Assembly: GCA_900095095.1 (NCBI GenBank)
Contig: FMBT01000469.1
Coordinates: 19,534-83,533 of the forward strand
DNA from: Fragilariopsis cylindrus CCMP1102
Lineage: Eukaryota; Bacillariophyta; Bacillariophyceae; Bacillariales; Bacillariaceae
Length of the DNA stretch: 64,000 nt
Direction: 5' to 3'
The first letter of the stretch is position 1, and each line of letters opens with the position of its first letter. Positions 1 to 10,567 of this stretch are shown piece after piece. The notes beneath the pieces are model-generated. The model made no database searches and was not told the origin of the DNA. It worked only from the letters and a program-made list of their open reading frames with translations. A program made the translations under genes and the position numbers.

Positions 1-1
1 T

Positions 2-2779
2 CTATCAGCTGCTACAACAGCAAAACTACATTCTTCACCTATCCGTCGAGGTTTACAGACACATAAAACATTGGCATCTTCTCCTGTGGCGAACAAATCG
101 TCTCCATCAAAGGTGGTGAGAGCATCTTCAAGTCCGAATAAATCAGGTCGTGGTAAAAAGATTTCAGCAGCAGCAGCAACAACTGTGTTGCAAAACGCGA
201 ATAATGAAGCTATTGTTGTTCCCAAGAAGTCAACGACGACAGCAACAATAAGAGAAAAGAAAAAGAAGGATGGCGATTTGCATCATCCTCCTCTTATGTC
301 ACTTGAAAGTGCTGCTGCATCATTAGCATTTATGAATAAACCCAAAGAAAATGAGAAAGAGAAACAACATCATCAATCCAATAGTAGTCTTTTGCAATCG
401 ACAGCGGCTGTATTAAAGAATATTCGATTGAAAACATCATCATCACCGAGTAGTCCAGAAGGAGAAGGAGTAGAAGCAGCGAAAGAAACAGCAACATCAA
501 TAAAACCAATAGGAGCGTCGACTAGTAAAGCGAAACGTGCTGTTCTTCATCATGTATCATCAATTCCAAAATCAACAGTAGAACGATCAGCAACAGCAAC
601 AGCTCCGCAGCACCAACAACCGAAAAAAATTCAATCATCATCGATACGCAAAGCAGTAGTAGCTACTACTACTAAGTTACCAGCATACCCAGTTGGTGTT
701 GCATCTCCGCAACCATCCATCGGTAATAGTATTCCTATTCCTCCTCAAACCAAGATGAAGACGTATGCTTTTCCTCTTCGTGCAGGTACCCGTATCACAA
801 CAACGAACGGTACCGACAAGGATGCATCATCCCAAGATATCCCCATCAATCCTCCATATGTGTATCAATACCCTCATCATCCTCATCCTGACTATCCTCA
901 TCCTGACTATCCTCATGGATATTATCATCCAAGATATTACTATCCGTACCCTCAAGAATATCATCAACAGCAGCAAGAGAATGACGACACCAATGACAAC
1001 AACAAGAACAAGAAGGATGTGTACCCTCCTTCCGACGCCACATCCTCCAATAACAACAGAAACGAGAACGCGAACCACCATCCCTATCCATATCATCCTT
1101 ATTATCACCACCATGGATTCCCTCCTCAACATCCGTACCCTCATCAACACCAACATCATCATTCTTCCGAAATGAAAGCGAGTGCTGATAATGATACTAC
1201 ACCTTCATCAAAAACAACAGCTTCTCAACAACAGCATGGATTTTCTGCAGCAAGCAAACGGTATTATGTTGCTGCTGCTGCTGCTGCTGCTGCATCATCG
1301 TTATCGTCACCGAAGCCAAATAGTTCTGCACCACAAATGGTTCGTACACCTATAGATAAATCATTAATGGCGAGTATACCTAAAATGGTAGGAGAACATC
1401 TTGCTAGTAACTATAATAACAATGGTGATGGTGATGCATCACGACTTGCGTACGAGAAACTTATTGAAGGAGGACCCGCTTGTGAAGATGGCAACAACAA
1501 TGTCAAGGACGCAGAATGTTCTGAACAAATGTCAAGAGTGAAAAGGATGATGGCAAATGAAGATGAAAGTGAAGCTGCTGATGCTATTGTTAGTCATTTA
1601 GCAAAAAGTCCTGGTCGTCGTCGAAAGACTGATATAGAGGAGAGGGATGAACTATCAAAATTGTCAACGACAAGTTTTTACGATCAACATATTCTTGGTC
1701 CAGATCCGATATCAAAATTCCCAACTCATTATGATCCACATTCCAACATCACGGGGTTTTCTGTACTGAACGAAGCATCAATCGAAACAGCAGCAGCGGG
1801 TGTTGTTGTGAATGATGATGAAACATCATCGAAGAAGAATTGTGGGGAGTCGTCCGGTTTGAATCTACTAGAACGTGTACTTCACAGCTCCTCAAGCAAT
1901 GATCTTAAGTTGGCTCGTAGTTCGTACACCACTAATACGAAGACTATAGCAGGAGAAGCAAAACATAGTACTAACAACAAGACGACAACTAGTATTACTG
2001 TTGCCAATCCCGAAACACCAATAAAGAATAAACAACGTCTATCGAGTGGTGGGTTCTTTTCTACTGCAGGTGGGACACCACTACTTGGTCTTTCTCCTGG
2101 ATTTCGTTCCTTGGCTAGTAGTTCACTACTTAAGAATGATGGAGGGATCGTATCAACGAATCTTACTGCACCATTTTCACCGGCTCCAAGTTCATTATTA
2201 AAGGGTGAAGGTGTTGGTGCATTAACAAATCTTGGAACAACAACAAATCTTAGTGTACCGTATTCACCTGCACCGAGTACGGTACTACGTATCTTTGACG
2301 ATAAGACAGATGAGAATGGTTTATTCTTCAATAATGATTCAAGAATTTGCGAAGATTCAAATCAATTAGGGGACTTGGCTGTTGGTGCAAATCTAAATCT
2401 AAATAATAGTAATAATGATCAACATCACCAATATCACCCAATACACAACCATGATAACAACAACAATAGTAACGTCGGAACTGCCACATCAACGTCATTA
2501 CTTATTGCACCTGATGAATTTGATGCAATTTCTGGACTAGGTGCATTGTCCAATTCGCCTTTTAAAGCATCCATGAGTAATAATAATAATAATAATAATA
2601 CGTCGTCATCGACTTGTCCTATACCTCTTGTAGATAGAGATGGTGATGGTGATGACGGGAGTCATTATTATAAGAACAACGACAATAAGCAGAGAAATAA
2701 ACCAGCAACAAAATCATTCTTTGCTAGAGTTATAGGTGATTCGAAGGAAGCATCTCCACAAAAGAAGTTACATTTTTGA
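2..2779 (+). CDS. 3' part of a large low-complexity protein, cut by the left window edge
   Basis: The frame is open from the first bases of the window, and the codon sometimes taken as a start (position 71) is TTG, so the true start lies to the left. About 925 codons remain. The protein is Ser/Thr/Asn-rich, with a His/Pro/Tyr-rich block (about 840-1170), a poly-Ala run (about 1267-1293), poly-Asn runs and a Lys-rich tail. Two copies of a short SPAPSSLLK-like motif and a GTPLLGLSPGFRS stretch lie between about 2060 and 2290. No catalytic domain is visible; any folded domain must lie upstream. This composition is common in diatom transcription or chromatin regulators, but I cannot name the family. 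The frame is uninterrupted over 2.7 kb, unlike many neighbours. Confidence 0.75.
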   Translation, partial: LSAATTAKLHSSPIRRGLQTHKTLASSPVANKSSPSKVVRASSSPNKSGRGKKISAAAATTVLQNANNEAIVVPKKSTTTATIREKKKKDGDLHHPPLMSLESAAASLAFMNKPKENEKEKQHHQSNSSLLQSTAAVLKNIRLKTSSSPSSPEGEGVEAAKETATSIKPIGASTSKAKRAVLHHVSSIPKSTVERSATATAPQHQQPKKIQSSSIRKAVVATTTKLPAYPVGVASPQPSIGNSIPIPPQTKMKTYAFPLRAGTRITTTNGTDKDASSQDIPINPPYVYQYPHHPHPDYPHPDYPHGYYHPRYYYPYPQEYHQQQQENDDTNDNNKNKKDVYPPSDATSSNNNRNENANHHPYPYHPYYHHHGFPPQHPYPHQHQHHHSSEMKASADNDTTPSSKTTASQQQHGFSAASKRYYVAAAAAAAASSLSSPKPNSSAPQMVRTPIDKSLMASIPKMVGEHLASNYNNNGDGDASRLAYEKLIEGGPACEDGNNNVKDAECSEQMSRVKRMMANEDESEAADAIVSHLAKSPGRRRKTDIEERDELSKLSTTSFYDQHILGPDPISKFPTHYDPHSNITGFSVLNEASIETAAAGVVVNDDETSSKKNCGESSGLNLLERVLHSSSSNDLKLARSSYTTNTKTIAGEAKHSTNNKTTTSITVANPETPIKNKQRLSSGGFFSTAGGTPLLGLSPGFRSLASSSLLKNDGGIVSTNLTAPFSPAPSSLLKGEGVGALTNLGTTTNLSVPYSPAPSTVLRIFDDKTDENGLFFNNDSRICEDSNQLGDLAVGANLNLNNSNNDQHHQYHPIHNHDNNNNSNVGTATSTSLLIAPDEFDAISGLGALSNSPFKASMSNNNNNNNTSSSTCPIPLVDRDGDGDDGSHYYKNNDNKQRNKPATKSFFARVIGDSKEASPQKKLHF

Positions 2780-3582
2780 GAATCGATATACTGTAGCATA
2801 AATAATATTTGGGAACACTAAACGAAATTGGATGAAAATGATAATAGTAGGTAGTGGAAACCACTGCGTGATCTCAAAAGTAGACACCATTTTTTCTTTT
2901 TTTTGCCTTTACCTAGCTCTAATACATTATAGTACAATTCCTCGCGCGATAAATCGAAAAAGGGATTGTCCTCGACGCTGTTTTAGCACATGATTTTACA
3001 CGCGAGTAAAGTTCACGACGGTGCTTTACATCATCTTCCGGTTCCTTGCTTGTAACGCTCTATTAGGAATCATGGGTAATGATCCGGGAGGTCAAAACAA
3101 TTGCACGACCCAATTTCTAGGATTACTTGGTCGTGAAAAGAAAGTCCACTAATTCAAACTGTGATCAATGCTGGCCCCAAATGGATTTGAAATCGCTGCT
3201 GATCTCGGCCGACCAACAGGAAAGTTCCCTTTTCTTCTCTTCCCCCCTTTTACTTCCGTAGTTGAAAGTATACTACCGCAAAGGGGTCGATAAATAGCAT
3301 CCCGTTGGCCTCGCAACCGCTTCCATGATGGCGTACGAATGGGATCCTAATTTAAATTGTGCTATCACAGAAATATCGTACGTATGAATAGATGTAGAAA
3401 TAAAATGCAACAATGATAATAGAGAAGAATTAAATTAAATACAACTATTAGAGTACTACTACTACTACTACTATTTTGGTCCTGTTCGTGTACGTGTGTG
3501 CGGATCTGTATGACGATCGTAGAACGCATGCAAAGGCCACAGCCGCGAGCGGCTGCCGTTTCCTACCAAACAAAGAGCTTAT
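2780..3582. other. intergenic region
   Basis: This is the space between the end of the low-complexity gene and the 3' end of the minus-strand gene that follows. I see no coding signal or RNA gene. Base composition rises in G+C from about 3480, at the edge of the GC-rich gene. Confidence 0.5.
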
Positions 3583-4525
3583 TCACGGCATTCCTCCGCA
3601 GTCACCAGGAACCTCCTGTTTGGTTGCTGTTGCTGTTGCCGCTGTTGCTGCTAGTGCTGCTGATGCAGGGTCCAATGCAGCTGCTTTTGCAGCAGCAGTT
3701 GCTTTTGCAGCAGCAGCTGCTTTTGCAGCAGCAATACCTTCTGCTACTGCTACTGGGTTCAACCCTAACCCAGCAGCAATTAAGGCATCTTCTTCTGCTG
3801 CTTGCTTCGCCTTCCAGGCCTGAAAGCGCTTGCAGAAAATTATGAGGTGCTCCACTGAGACGGAAGTGCTAGAGAGGCCCTTCGCCTTCATGTAGTTGTC
3901 AACATTCTTCTGATACTGCTTGTGCATCGCGCTGTTGGCCGTCTGGTCGATTGTAGACTTCGCTAAACCAGGACCCCACCGGCCCATTTCCTTGGGCTGC
4001 GCAGTTGTTGGGTCCCATTTCATGAGGACCCGATCGCACACCCAGTTGATAGAGTCGTTGTGTGAGTCCTCTTGGGTTGCGTACGGGTACACCCAGACCT
4101 GGCCAGTGCCCTCCTCGGTCCACATCAACCACGGCTTCTTGTCGTCGCCTTCGATGAGGTCGATGGTCTTCTCGTTCCTCCAGGACGTCCAATCCATCGG
4201 CCAGGCAAAGCCCCCCGTTTTCCACAGTACGACGTATATACCCACGCATAATAGTGCCGCATCCAAAGGAGCCCCGCTGCCATTGCGACACCACCCCAAA
4301 GTACTTCGCCCGCCCCAGCCGCACCTCCTGCGACGACCGCCCTCCACCTCCTGCGCCGATCACGCTTGCGATGGCGGGACCGGAGGCAGCTTCCGCGCAA
4401 AACGGAGCGAGGGCTTCATAACATGACTCTTCGATGAATGTAACACCGTCCGTGTTTACTGATTTTTCATATTCAAACATCGTCAAAATTTCACCCTCCC
4501 AAACAAGAGCCCAAGATGTCGCCAT
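3583..4525 (-). CDS. GC-rich predicted membrane protein, frame-broken
   Basis: The start is the ATG at 4525 (MATSWALVWEGEI), and the frame then moves twice by -1. The first frame reads to about IGAGGGG. The second gives a hydrophobic stretch (AGEVLWGGVAMAAGLLWM). The third gives ALLCVGIYVVLW followed by FAWPMDWTSWRNEKTIDL and runs to the stop at 3583. The hydrophobic stretches suggest one or two membrane segments near residues 75-120. The C-terminal half is soluble, with many Trp residues, then an Ala-rich helix-like tail of repeated AAAKA-type units. I do not recognise the family. Codons are strongly G/C-ending, unlike the AT-rich neighbours, which could mean transfer, strong expression bias or contamination. 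An intron could in principle explain one of the frame changes. Confidence 0.5.
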
Positions 4526-6246
4526 GTTTTTTTTTCTGTTTACGTGTGGTAAAAGCGTGTTTTTTTTCTTTTTCTTTTTCTTCTTCTAATTCTTTCTGTG
4601 ATATTGAAATTATATGCTTTACGTGTCTCTGTCTTGTTTCCCTTCTAAATTTGAATTAAAAGAAGGAAAAAAACGAAAACGAATACAATACTACTGTATA
4701 ATACGTGCGATGACTGAATAAAAAGAAAAATCTTCGGTCAAGCCAAAGCATTGTTAGCTAGCTATTAGCCAGTGTCGTATTTCGTGACTATGCAAATGTC
4801 GTGCATGAACATTTACTAGATTCATTTTTCACTTCTTCTCTTTCAAATCTTCTCTTTGCTATTTCGCGCTACGAGTTTAATCGCGAAAAAAAGTCGTTGT
4901 TCTTTGTACATAGACACGTCGGTCGTCATATGATTATTCCACGGTTCTATTCTTCTTTTTCGAAGAAGAAGAAGAATAAGCGGTTGTTTCCTATACGGCT
5001 GTAATAGTATTTATACCTTTCTCATTTATCAATTCTTCTTCTGTAAATACCCTTTATGTACTATTTTATTTATCGTTCTGCATTCCATTTTCTAGATACT
5101 GGAGTTAGTAAATTTATCTGTTGTAAGAAGTGTCTGTGTATGTGATCGACTTTTGGAATGGAATTTTTTTGCTTTTTCTCTTGTTTTGTATGTTCTTTCT
5201 TTTTCGCAAAGATTCTCGGCTGAAAGCCAAGGAAGACATAACTAACTAGAGATTAAATACCTCCCAATTTCTAATAGTAATAATAGCTCGAATATCATCC
5301 GGCAAAATTATTTATACTCTTATAGTCGATACACAACGTACATGAAGCCAGCGCCTTAATTAACTGCTTGTTGTTGACATAATAGCTCGAATATCAACCG
5401 GCATAATTGTTTATTGTCGATACACAACGTACATGAAGCCATGATGTGAGCCTTAACTAATAAAGATTAAATAAAGCCTACCTTAATAAATAGCTTGAAA
5501 AACCCGGCCAAATAAAATTAATTAACTGTTGTTTGTTGTTGACATTACTATTGAAAAGTGTTAAACAATAGAAGAAGAAGTTTGGCGCTACTAGTAGGTC
5601 GCTAAATAAATAGCTCTCGTCATATGGCTGAATTTGCGCGCCTGTTTGAAATGAAGAGAGCGATGAAAAAATGATGAGCAAAGACAGAAGATCGATGTCG
5701 CTACTTGTACAAAATTCGTGTTTGTTTGGGTGGATGGAGGTGTTTGTTTTAGTTTACAGTGTGATTGAATGACAAGTGGAGGTACGTCCTCCTTTCCAAT
5801 TTACCGCTTGACAATAAGCGTTGCACGGAGGAAGTACAGTACAGTAGAGTAAAGTAAGTTAGTGATTTTACGTCAGGATCCACAAAATTTTTACGCGCGT
5901 TACTGCATATGCCCCCCCCTCTGTACTAACTTACTTAGGTCCTACCTAGTACAGTACGGCCCCTACCTTATCCGTCTAAGGGATATAGCACTGTACCGCT
6001 AAGCAACGATTTTGAAATTGATCGCCATCAGGACAATTAAAAGACACCACATGAATACAGGTTCGGCACCTACTCATTGAAGTAGGCTATCTAATACAGG
6101 TACAATGAAATAATACAAGCAAGCAAGCAAGCAACAACACTAACTTCCTGTAATACAGTACGGGGTTATATTGGCAAGGTCGAGTCGAGTGCAACAGTAC
6201 AAGTACAAAACAAATGCATTACAGTACAGTACTAAGTAAAAGTACA
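4526..6246. other. AT-rich intergenic region with short direct repeats
   Basis: No credible gene is seen. A unit of about 65-75 bp containing AATAGCTCGAATATCA and later GATACACAACGTACATGAAG occurs twice, near 5283-5353 and 5382-5442. The last 250 bases contain many GTAC/TACAGTA motifs just before the dehydrogenase-like gene. Confidence 0.5.
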
Positions 6247-8933
6247 ATGCGATTTCGTCTTTGTCGTCTTCTACTAATATTAATCGTTCTTGTAGTTCTG
6301 CATCCGTATCAGTATCAGCAGTTCGCTTTTTTGGTCGTTGCAGCAACAACATCCTCATCCTCATCCACAGCTACTATTAGGAATAGTGATAGTATCAACA
6401 ACAACAACAACAACGATGTTGAAAGGACAACAACAATAAGTAGGAAGAAGGATCATTATTTATTCAAAGATTGGTGGTTTCGAAGAAGGAAAATAAGAAG
6501 TATAAGAAGTAGAAGTCGTCGAACAAACAAAAAAGAAAAACTATACCACGACGAAAACAATGACAATAATAATGACAATGATAATATCACAAATACTAAT
6601 GTGTATTTAATTATCACACCATTTGATAATACACTTAGTTTTGCTATTATAGAAGAATTGATTTCACGATTATTAGTAGTATCATTAAAGATGACACCAA
6701 ATACAAACACAACTACAAACACAACTACAACTACAAATGTAAATACCAACAACGTTGTCTACTTGATTCGTTATTCACCACCAAAACATGACAATGATGA
6801 CGATGAGAATGAGAATGATAATAATGTACAACGTCGTCGAAAAAATCCAAAATTATTGAAACGAAAACGAAAACGAAACCGAAGAATAAAAATTATACAA
6901 CGTCAAGAAAAGAAATGGTTACAAAAATTACATCATCGAATTCAAACAATAATAAAAACCACCGATAAGAATAAGAATAGGAATAATAATAATGTGATTT
7001 TTCGTTGTTGTAATAGTTCTCCTTCCTCTTCATCATCATTTGATGATGATGATGATTCAAATTTAAATGATAATGATTTCAATGATTTCAATTCTAATTC
7101 TTATTTTCAATTTAATCCATTTGGTGGAAAATTGAATATACGTAAATCTGTAAAAGACTTATTAGAAACTATTCAATTCGATATTATTGATAGGATTAGT
7201 ACTGATAACGATAACGACGATAATAATAATAGTAATAATAATAAAGACGATAATGACAATGACAACGACAATAACGACGATAACAACAATATCATTGCGA
7301 TTGATGATTCTGAGTCTATATCTGCATCATCTTCTTCTGTAATAGAAGAAACGAAAACAACAACAACAACAGCAACAACAACAAATACTTTTAATAGTCA
7401 TAAAAGTATCTGCATCCGTGGAATTTTATTTAATCCATATGGATCATTATCATCTATTATTGATATTGATATTGATATGATAATGATTATAATAGTAATG
7501 AAAATGAAGATGAAAATCGTATCTTGACATTATTGGAAGAAGAAGAAGAAGAAGAAGAAGAAGAAACAGTGTCACCATTAGCAGAATATAAATTAATATC
7601 AATAGCAATATTTATTGATGTACTTATCAAGAATGTTTTTGGTCGTGGTGGTGATTTTGGTGGTATTAGTGGTAGTGGTAGTGGTAGTGGTAGTGGTGAG
7701 TGTCAATCCTCGTCATCGTCATCGTCATCATCATCATCGTTGTATAGTACAGAAACATCTCCACGAATTATTGTTGTTGGAACTGAAGCAGCAAGAGGTT
7801 TACCTAAAATGAATATTCCTGTACCATTTGATGGTTTTAGAAAAAGAAGACCAAGCACGACGACATCGACGACGACGACATCGACCGGGAGACGAGCATC
7901 TTCAACAACAACAACAGCAACAGCAACAATAACAATAACAACAATAAAGTGCTAAAGCAGCAGCAACATCAACATCAACAGCTGAGATGTTCAAATCTGA
8001 TATTCAGGATCGTTTGTTGATGAAAAAAATTAATGGTAATAAAAGTACAACTGCAACTCAACTACAAGTTGGGAAGTGGAATATGCTGAATTGAATGCTT
8101 TGATGGTATTGTATTTCAAAGCTTTATCATCATTACTGAACAAGATGAACTACTTGCTAGAAGAAAAAGACGAAGAAGAAAACAACAAAATGAAGAAGTC
8201 TTCATCCAGACAAAAAAAACTGAATACAGTAAACGTCAACAACAACGTCAACAACAACAACAACAGCAACAATACGGATCCTGAATCTGCTACTGATTCT
8301 AACTTCTATTTTGGGATTGTGTCACCAGGAATGACCTCGAATCATTTCATATTTGTCATGTACCAAAATATGCACGTACTATATCGTTTCGATGTAAATT
8401 ATGGGTATGTCGTAGTTTCCCATTCGTATTTCAATTCCTGAAAAAATGTGAAATTGCAAAATCAGTGAAGGATGGTGCAGCAATTTTAGTACGTGCAGTA
8501 TTAAATGATTATACTATTGCTGGTATGGACTATAATACTAATAATAATAATAATACTGATAAAAATGATCATAATATGGAAAATTATCCAAACAAAAGCA
8601 ACATCGTTGACGTTGATATTGATGCTGATACTGATCATGAAATTAACTTTGGTGGTGGTCAATTATCAAATAATCAACGTTGGGATGATATATATCCTAA
8701 TGGATCTGTGGTTGGTGCAAAATCAGGCACAGGTGGTCCATTATGTGAACAAACACGTTTGATTTACAATGAATCGACCAATCGTGTAGGTATTGTTGAT
8801 GTAGAAGTTGATGACAACGAACAATGATAGTGGTAATGGTAGTGGTAGTGGTATGACTAACAGTAACTTCCTCGGGAACGCTGATTTGCAAAGACTGGTG
8901 TATGACATCACACAGAAGTTTGTTGTTGAATAA
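6247..8933 (+). CDS. secreted/ER short-chain dehydrogenase-like protein, frame-broken
   Basis: I prefer the ATG at 6247 over 6214 because it begins a clear signal peptide (MRFRLCRLLLILIVLVVL). Pieces in successive frames line up with the order of a short-chain dehydrogenase/reductase. A first beta-alpha unit (NVYLIITPFDNTLSFAII) lacks the usual glycines. Then come VVYLIRYSPPK and a strand PRIIVVGTEAARGLPKM. The catalytic YxxxK region appears as EYAELNALMVLYFKALSS, followed by the post-catalytic FGIVSPGMTSN and a C-terminal KSGTGGPLCEQT plus LQRLVYDITQKFV. At least six -1 frame changes are needed (about 7500, 7930, 7970, 8065, 8340, 8822). Long Asn/Asp/Ser/Thr runs separate the conserved blocks and inflate the protein well beyond the usual 250-350 residues. 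It could be a pseudogene, a badly assembled gene, or both. Substrate is unknown. Confidence 0.5.
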
Positions 8934-9768
8934 AAGGTCATATTGAACTACAACCATATTATGGTGAATATATAATTCTCCAACAGAAGATTGGTTTGGT
9001 ATATCTCACAAATTGTAGTAGGGTTATGATGAATGAATGCATACACGTGAGCATATATAAGATATTTCTGTATTGTTTCTGTCAGTGTAATTGTCAATTA
9101 TGAATAATTATAGTTAGTTATATGCCATATGTGAAAAGTGATGTACGCACTTTCTTTTGGACCATTGCCTTTATTGCTTTACTTGCCGCACCACTAGATG
9201 CAGATAAACTATCGTCTTGTACTCCGCTTACCGTCACTACCTTTCCTCCTACTACCTTCTTTCGTTACTTCAGCTTGTAAGACAATCTTGAATACAGTAC
9301 GTACGTTGCTCGTTTGAATGACACAAACCCCCACCATAGTACTTCTTTCTCTGTTCTTCCTATTGTGGCGGGTATCATTTCACGACAGAATGTACCGGAC
9401 CATAATCCACATGATGTGATAGTTCTATTACATTTGGTTTGCATCCATTCCAATTTGTTTCCATAAATACATTTTGTTCTGTAGCAAAACAACCAAACCA
9501 AAATCCATTCGATGGCTTCACAACATACAGTACTCGTTTAAATTTAAATTAACGGACGTATAATTCATAACAGTACTGCTAGTTACTGTATTACTAGTAC
9601 GGGAGTCGATCCATAATTACTATCTGTATTGGTGTTATCAGCTCCTACTGCTGCATCTGCTGTTCTACTACTTAGGCCTTTATTGGATCCATTCATGACA
9701 TGTACGACTTTACAGCACAAGCCCCTGGTAGCGCTAAACTGGTGGCACTAAACTGTGTGAATGTGGAT

Positions 9769-9906
9769 GCGAGTGCGGGTGTACATGTGGTTGCGAGTGC
9801 GTGTGTGGATGTGGATGTGGATGTGGATGTGGATGTGGATGTGGATGTGGTTGCGAGTGCGTGTGGAGATGTGGTTGCGAGTGTAGATATGGTTGTGAAT
9901 GCGGGT
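9769..9906. repeat. GTGGAT hexamer minisatellite
   Basis: A core of about eight GTGGAT units (roughly 9801-9850) is flanked by diverged units such as GTGGTTGCGAGT. The same GTGGTTGCGAGTGTAGAT word returns near 9989, so the array was once longer or was copied. Confidence 0.8.
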
Positions 9907-9932
9907 AGCACGAAATAGGAAAGAACAGAAGA

Positions 9933-10075
9933 TTTGAAAAAGAAGAATGAAAAATGATATGAATCCGCTAATGAAAGCAGAATACATGTGGTTGCGAGTG
10001 TAGATGTGATTGCGAATGAGGGTTGCGCGAAATAGGATTTGAAAAAGAAGAATGAAAAATGATATGAATCCGCGA
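9933..10075. repeat. direct repeat pair of about 37 bp
   Basis: The word beginning GATTTGAAAAAGAAGAATG and ending in ATGATATGAATCCGC occurs near 9933-9968 and again near 10038-10073. The spacer contains another copy of the GTTGCGAGTGTAGATGTG word, so the two copies belong to a duplication of about 100 bp. Confidence 0.7.
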
Positions 10076-10160
10076 ATAAAAGCAAAATACATCGACAAAA
10101 ACAAAAAAACACACATAGTAAATCAATGAGTTAAATAAATATGTAAACACTACTTATACC

Positions 10161-10262
10161 TTTAAATTCCTTTAAATGGAGAAATTCCGACAAGCACTTT
10201 TCCACCCTTTTTGAAAGAGATACCTTTAAATTCCTCTAAATGGAGAAATTCCGACAAGCACC
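10161..10262. repeat. direct repeat pair of about 40 bp
   Basis: ATACCTTTAAATTCCT followed by AAATGGAGAAATTCCGACAAGCAC occurs near 10158-10197 and again near 10221-10261, with one difference in the first half. Confidence 0.7.
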
Positions 10263-10567
10263 TTAAAGTCTGAAGTTCTTCCAATTAGTCCACCATTTTT
10301 GAAAGAGAAGATCCAAAGATAAGATCTACAGTACAGATCTACAGCACTTGTACAGAGAACACGAAATACGTTACGACCCAGCGAATGAAAGCAAATAGCT
10401 ACCAAAAGAAAATAGTCCATCACATGCTCACAAATCAGTTTTACTTCGTGAAACATTTGAGCTACCATCGATATCACAAAAGGAAGAAGAAGAAGAAGAA
10501 GAAGAAGAAGAAAAACACAGTATAACATCAATTTCTTTTTCAATCATCAAGAATCTTAAAACCAACA

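Larger units (their letters stand above)
8934..10567. other. repeat-rich intergenic region
   Basis: There is no credible gene. Apparent ORFs here are translations of a hexamer minisatellite. Two pairs of direct repeats flank or follow it (see separate entries). A GAAGAA run lies at about 10483-10510, about 60 bases before the next start codon. Confidence 0.5.

Noticed and set aside
71-2779. Start of the first gene at position 71
   Set aside because: The codon is TTG and the frame is open to the window edge, so the gene is truncated.
3476-3845. Plus-strand Ala/Leu-rich ORFs
   Set aside because: They are the antisense of the Ala-rich tail of the minus-strand gene.
9769-9906. Possible CRISPR-like array
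   Set aside because: Units are contiguous hexamers without unique spacers, and the genome is eukaryotic.
9693-10112. ORFs on both strands across the GTGGAT array
   Set aside because: They are translations of a minisatellite, giving only repeated dipeptides.
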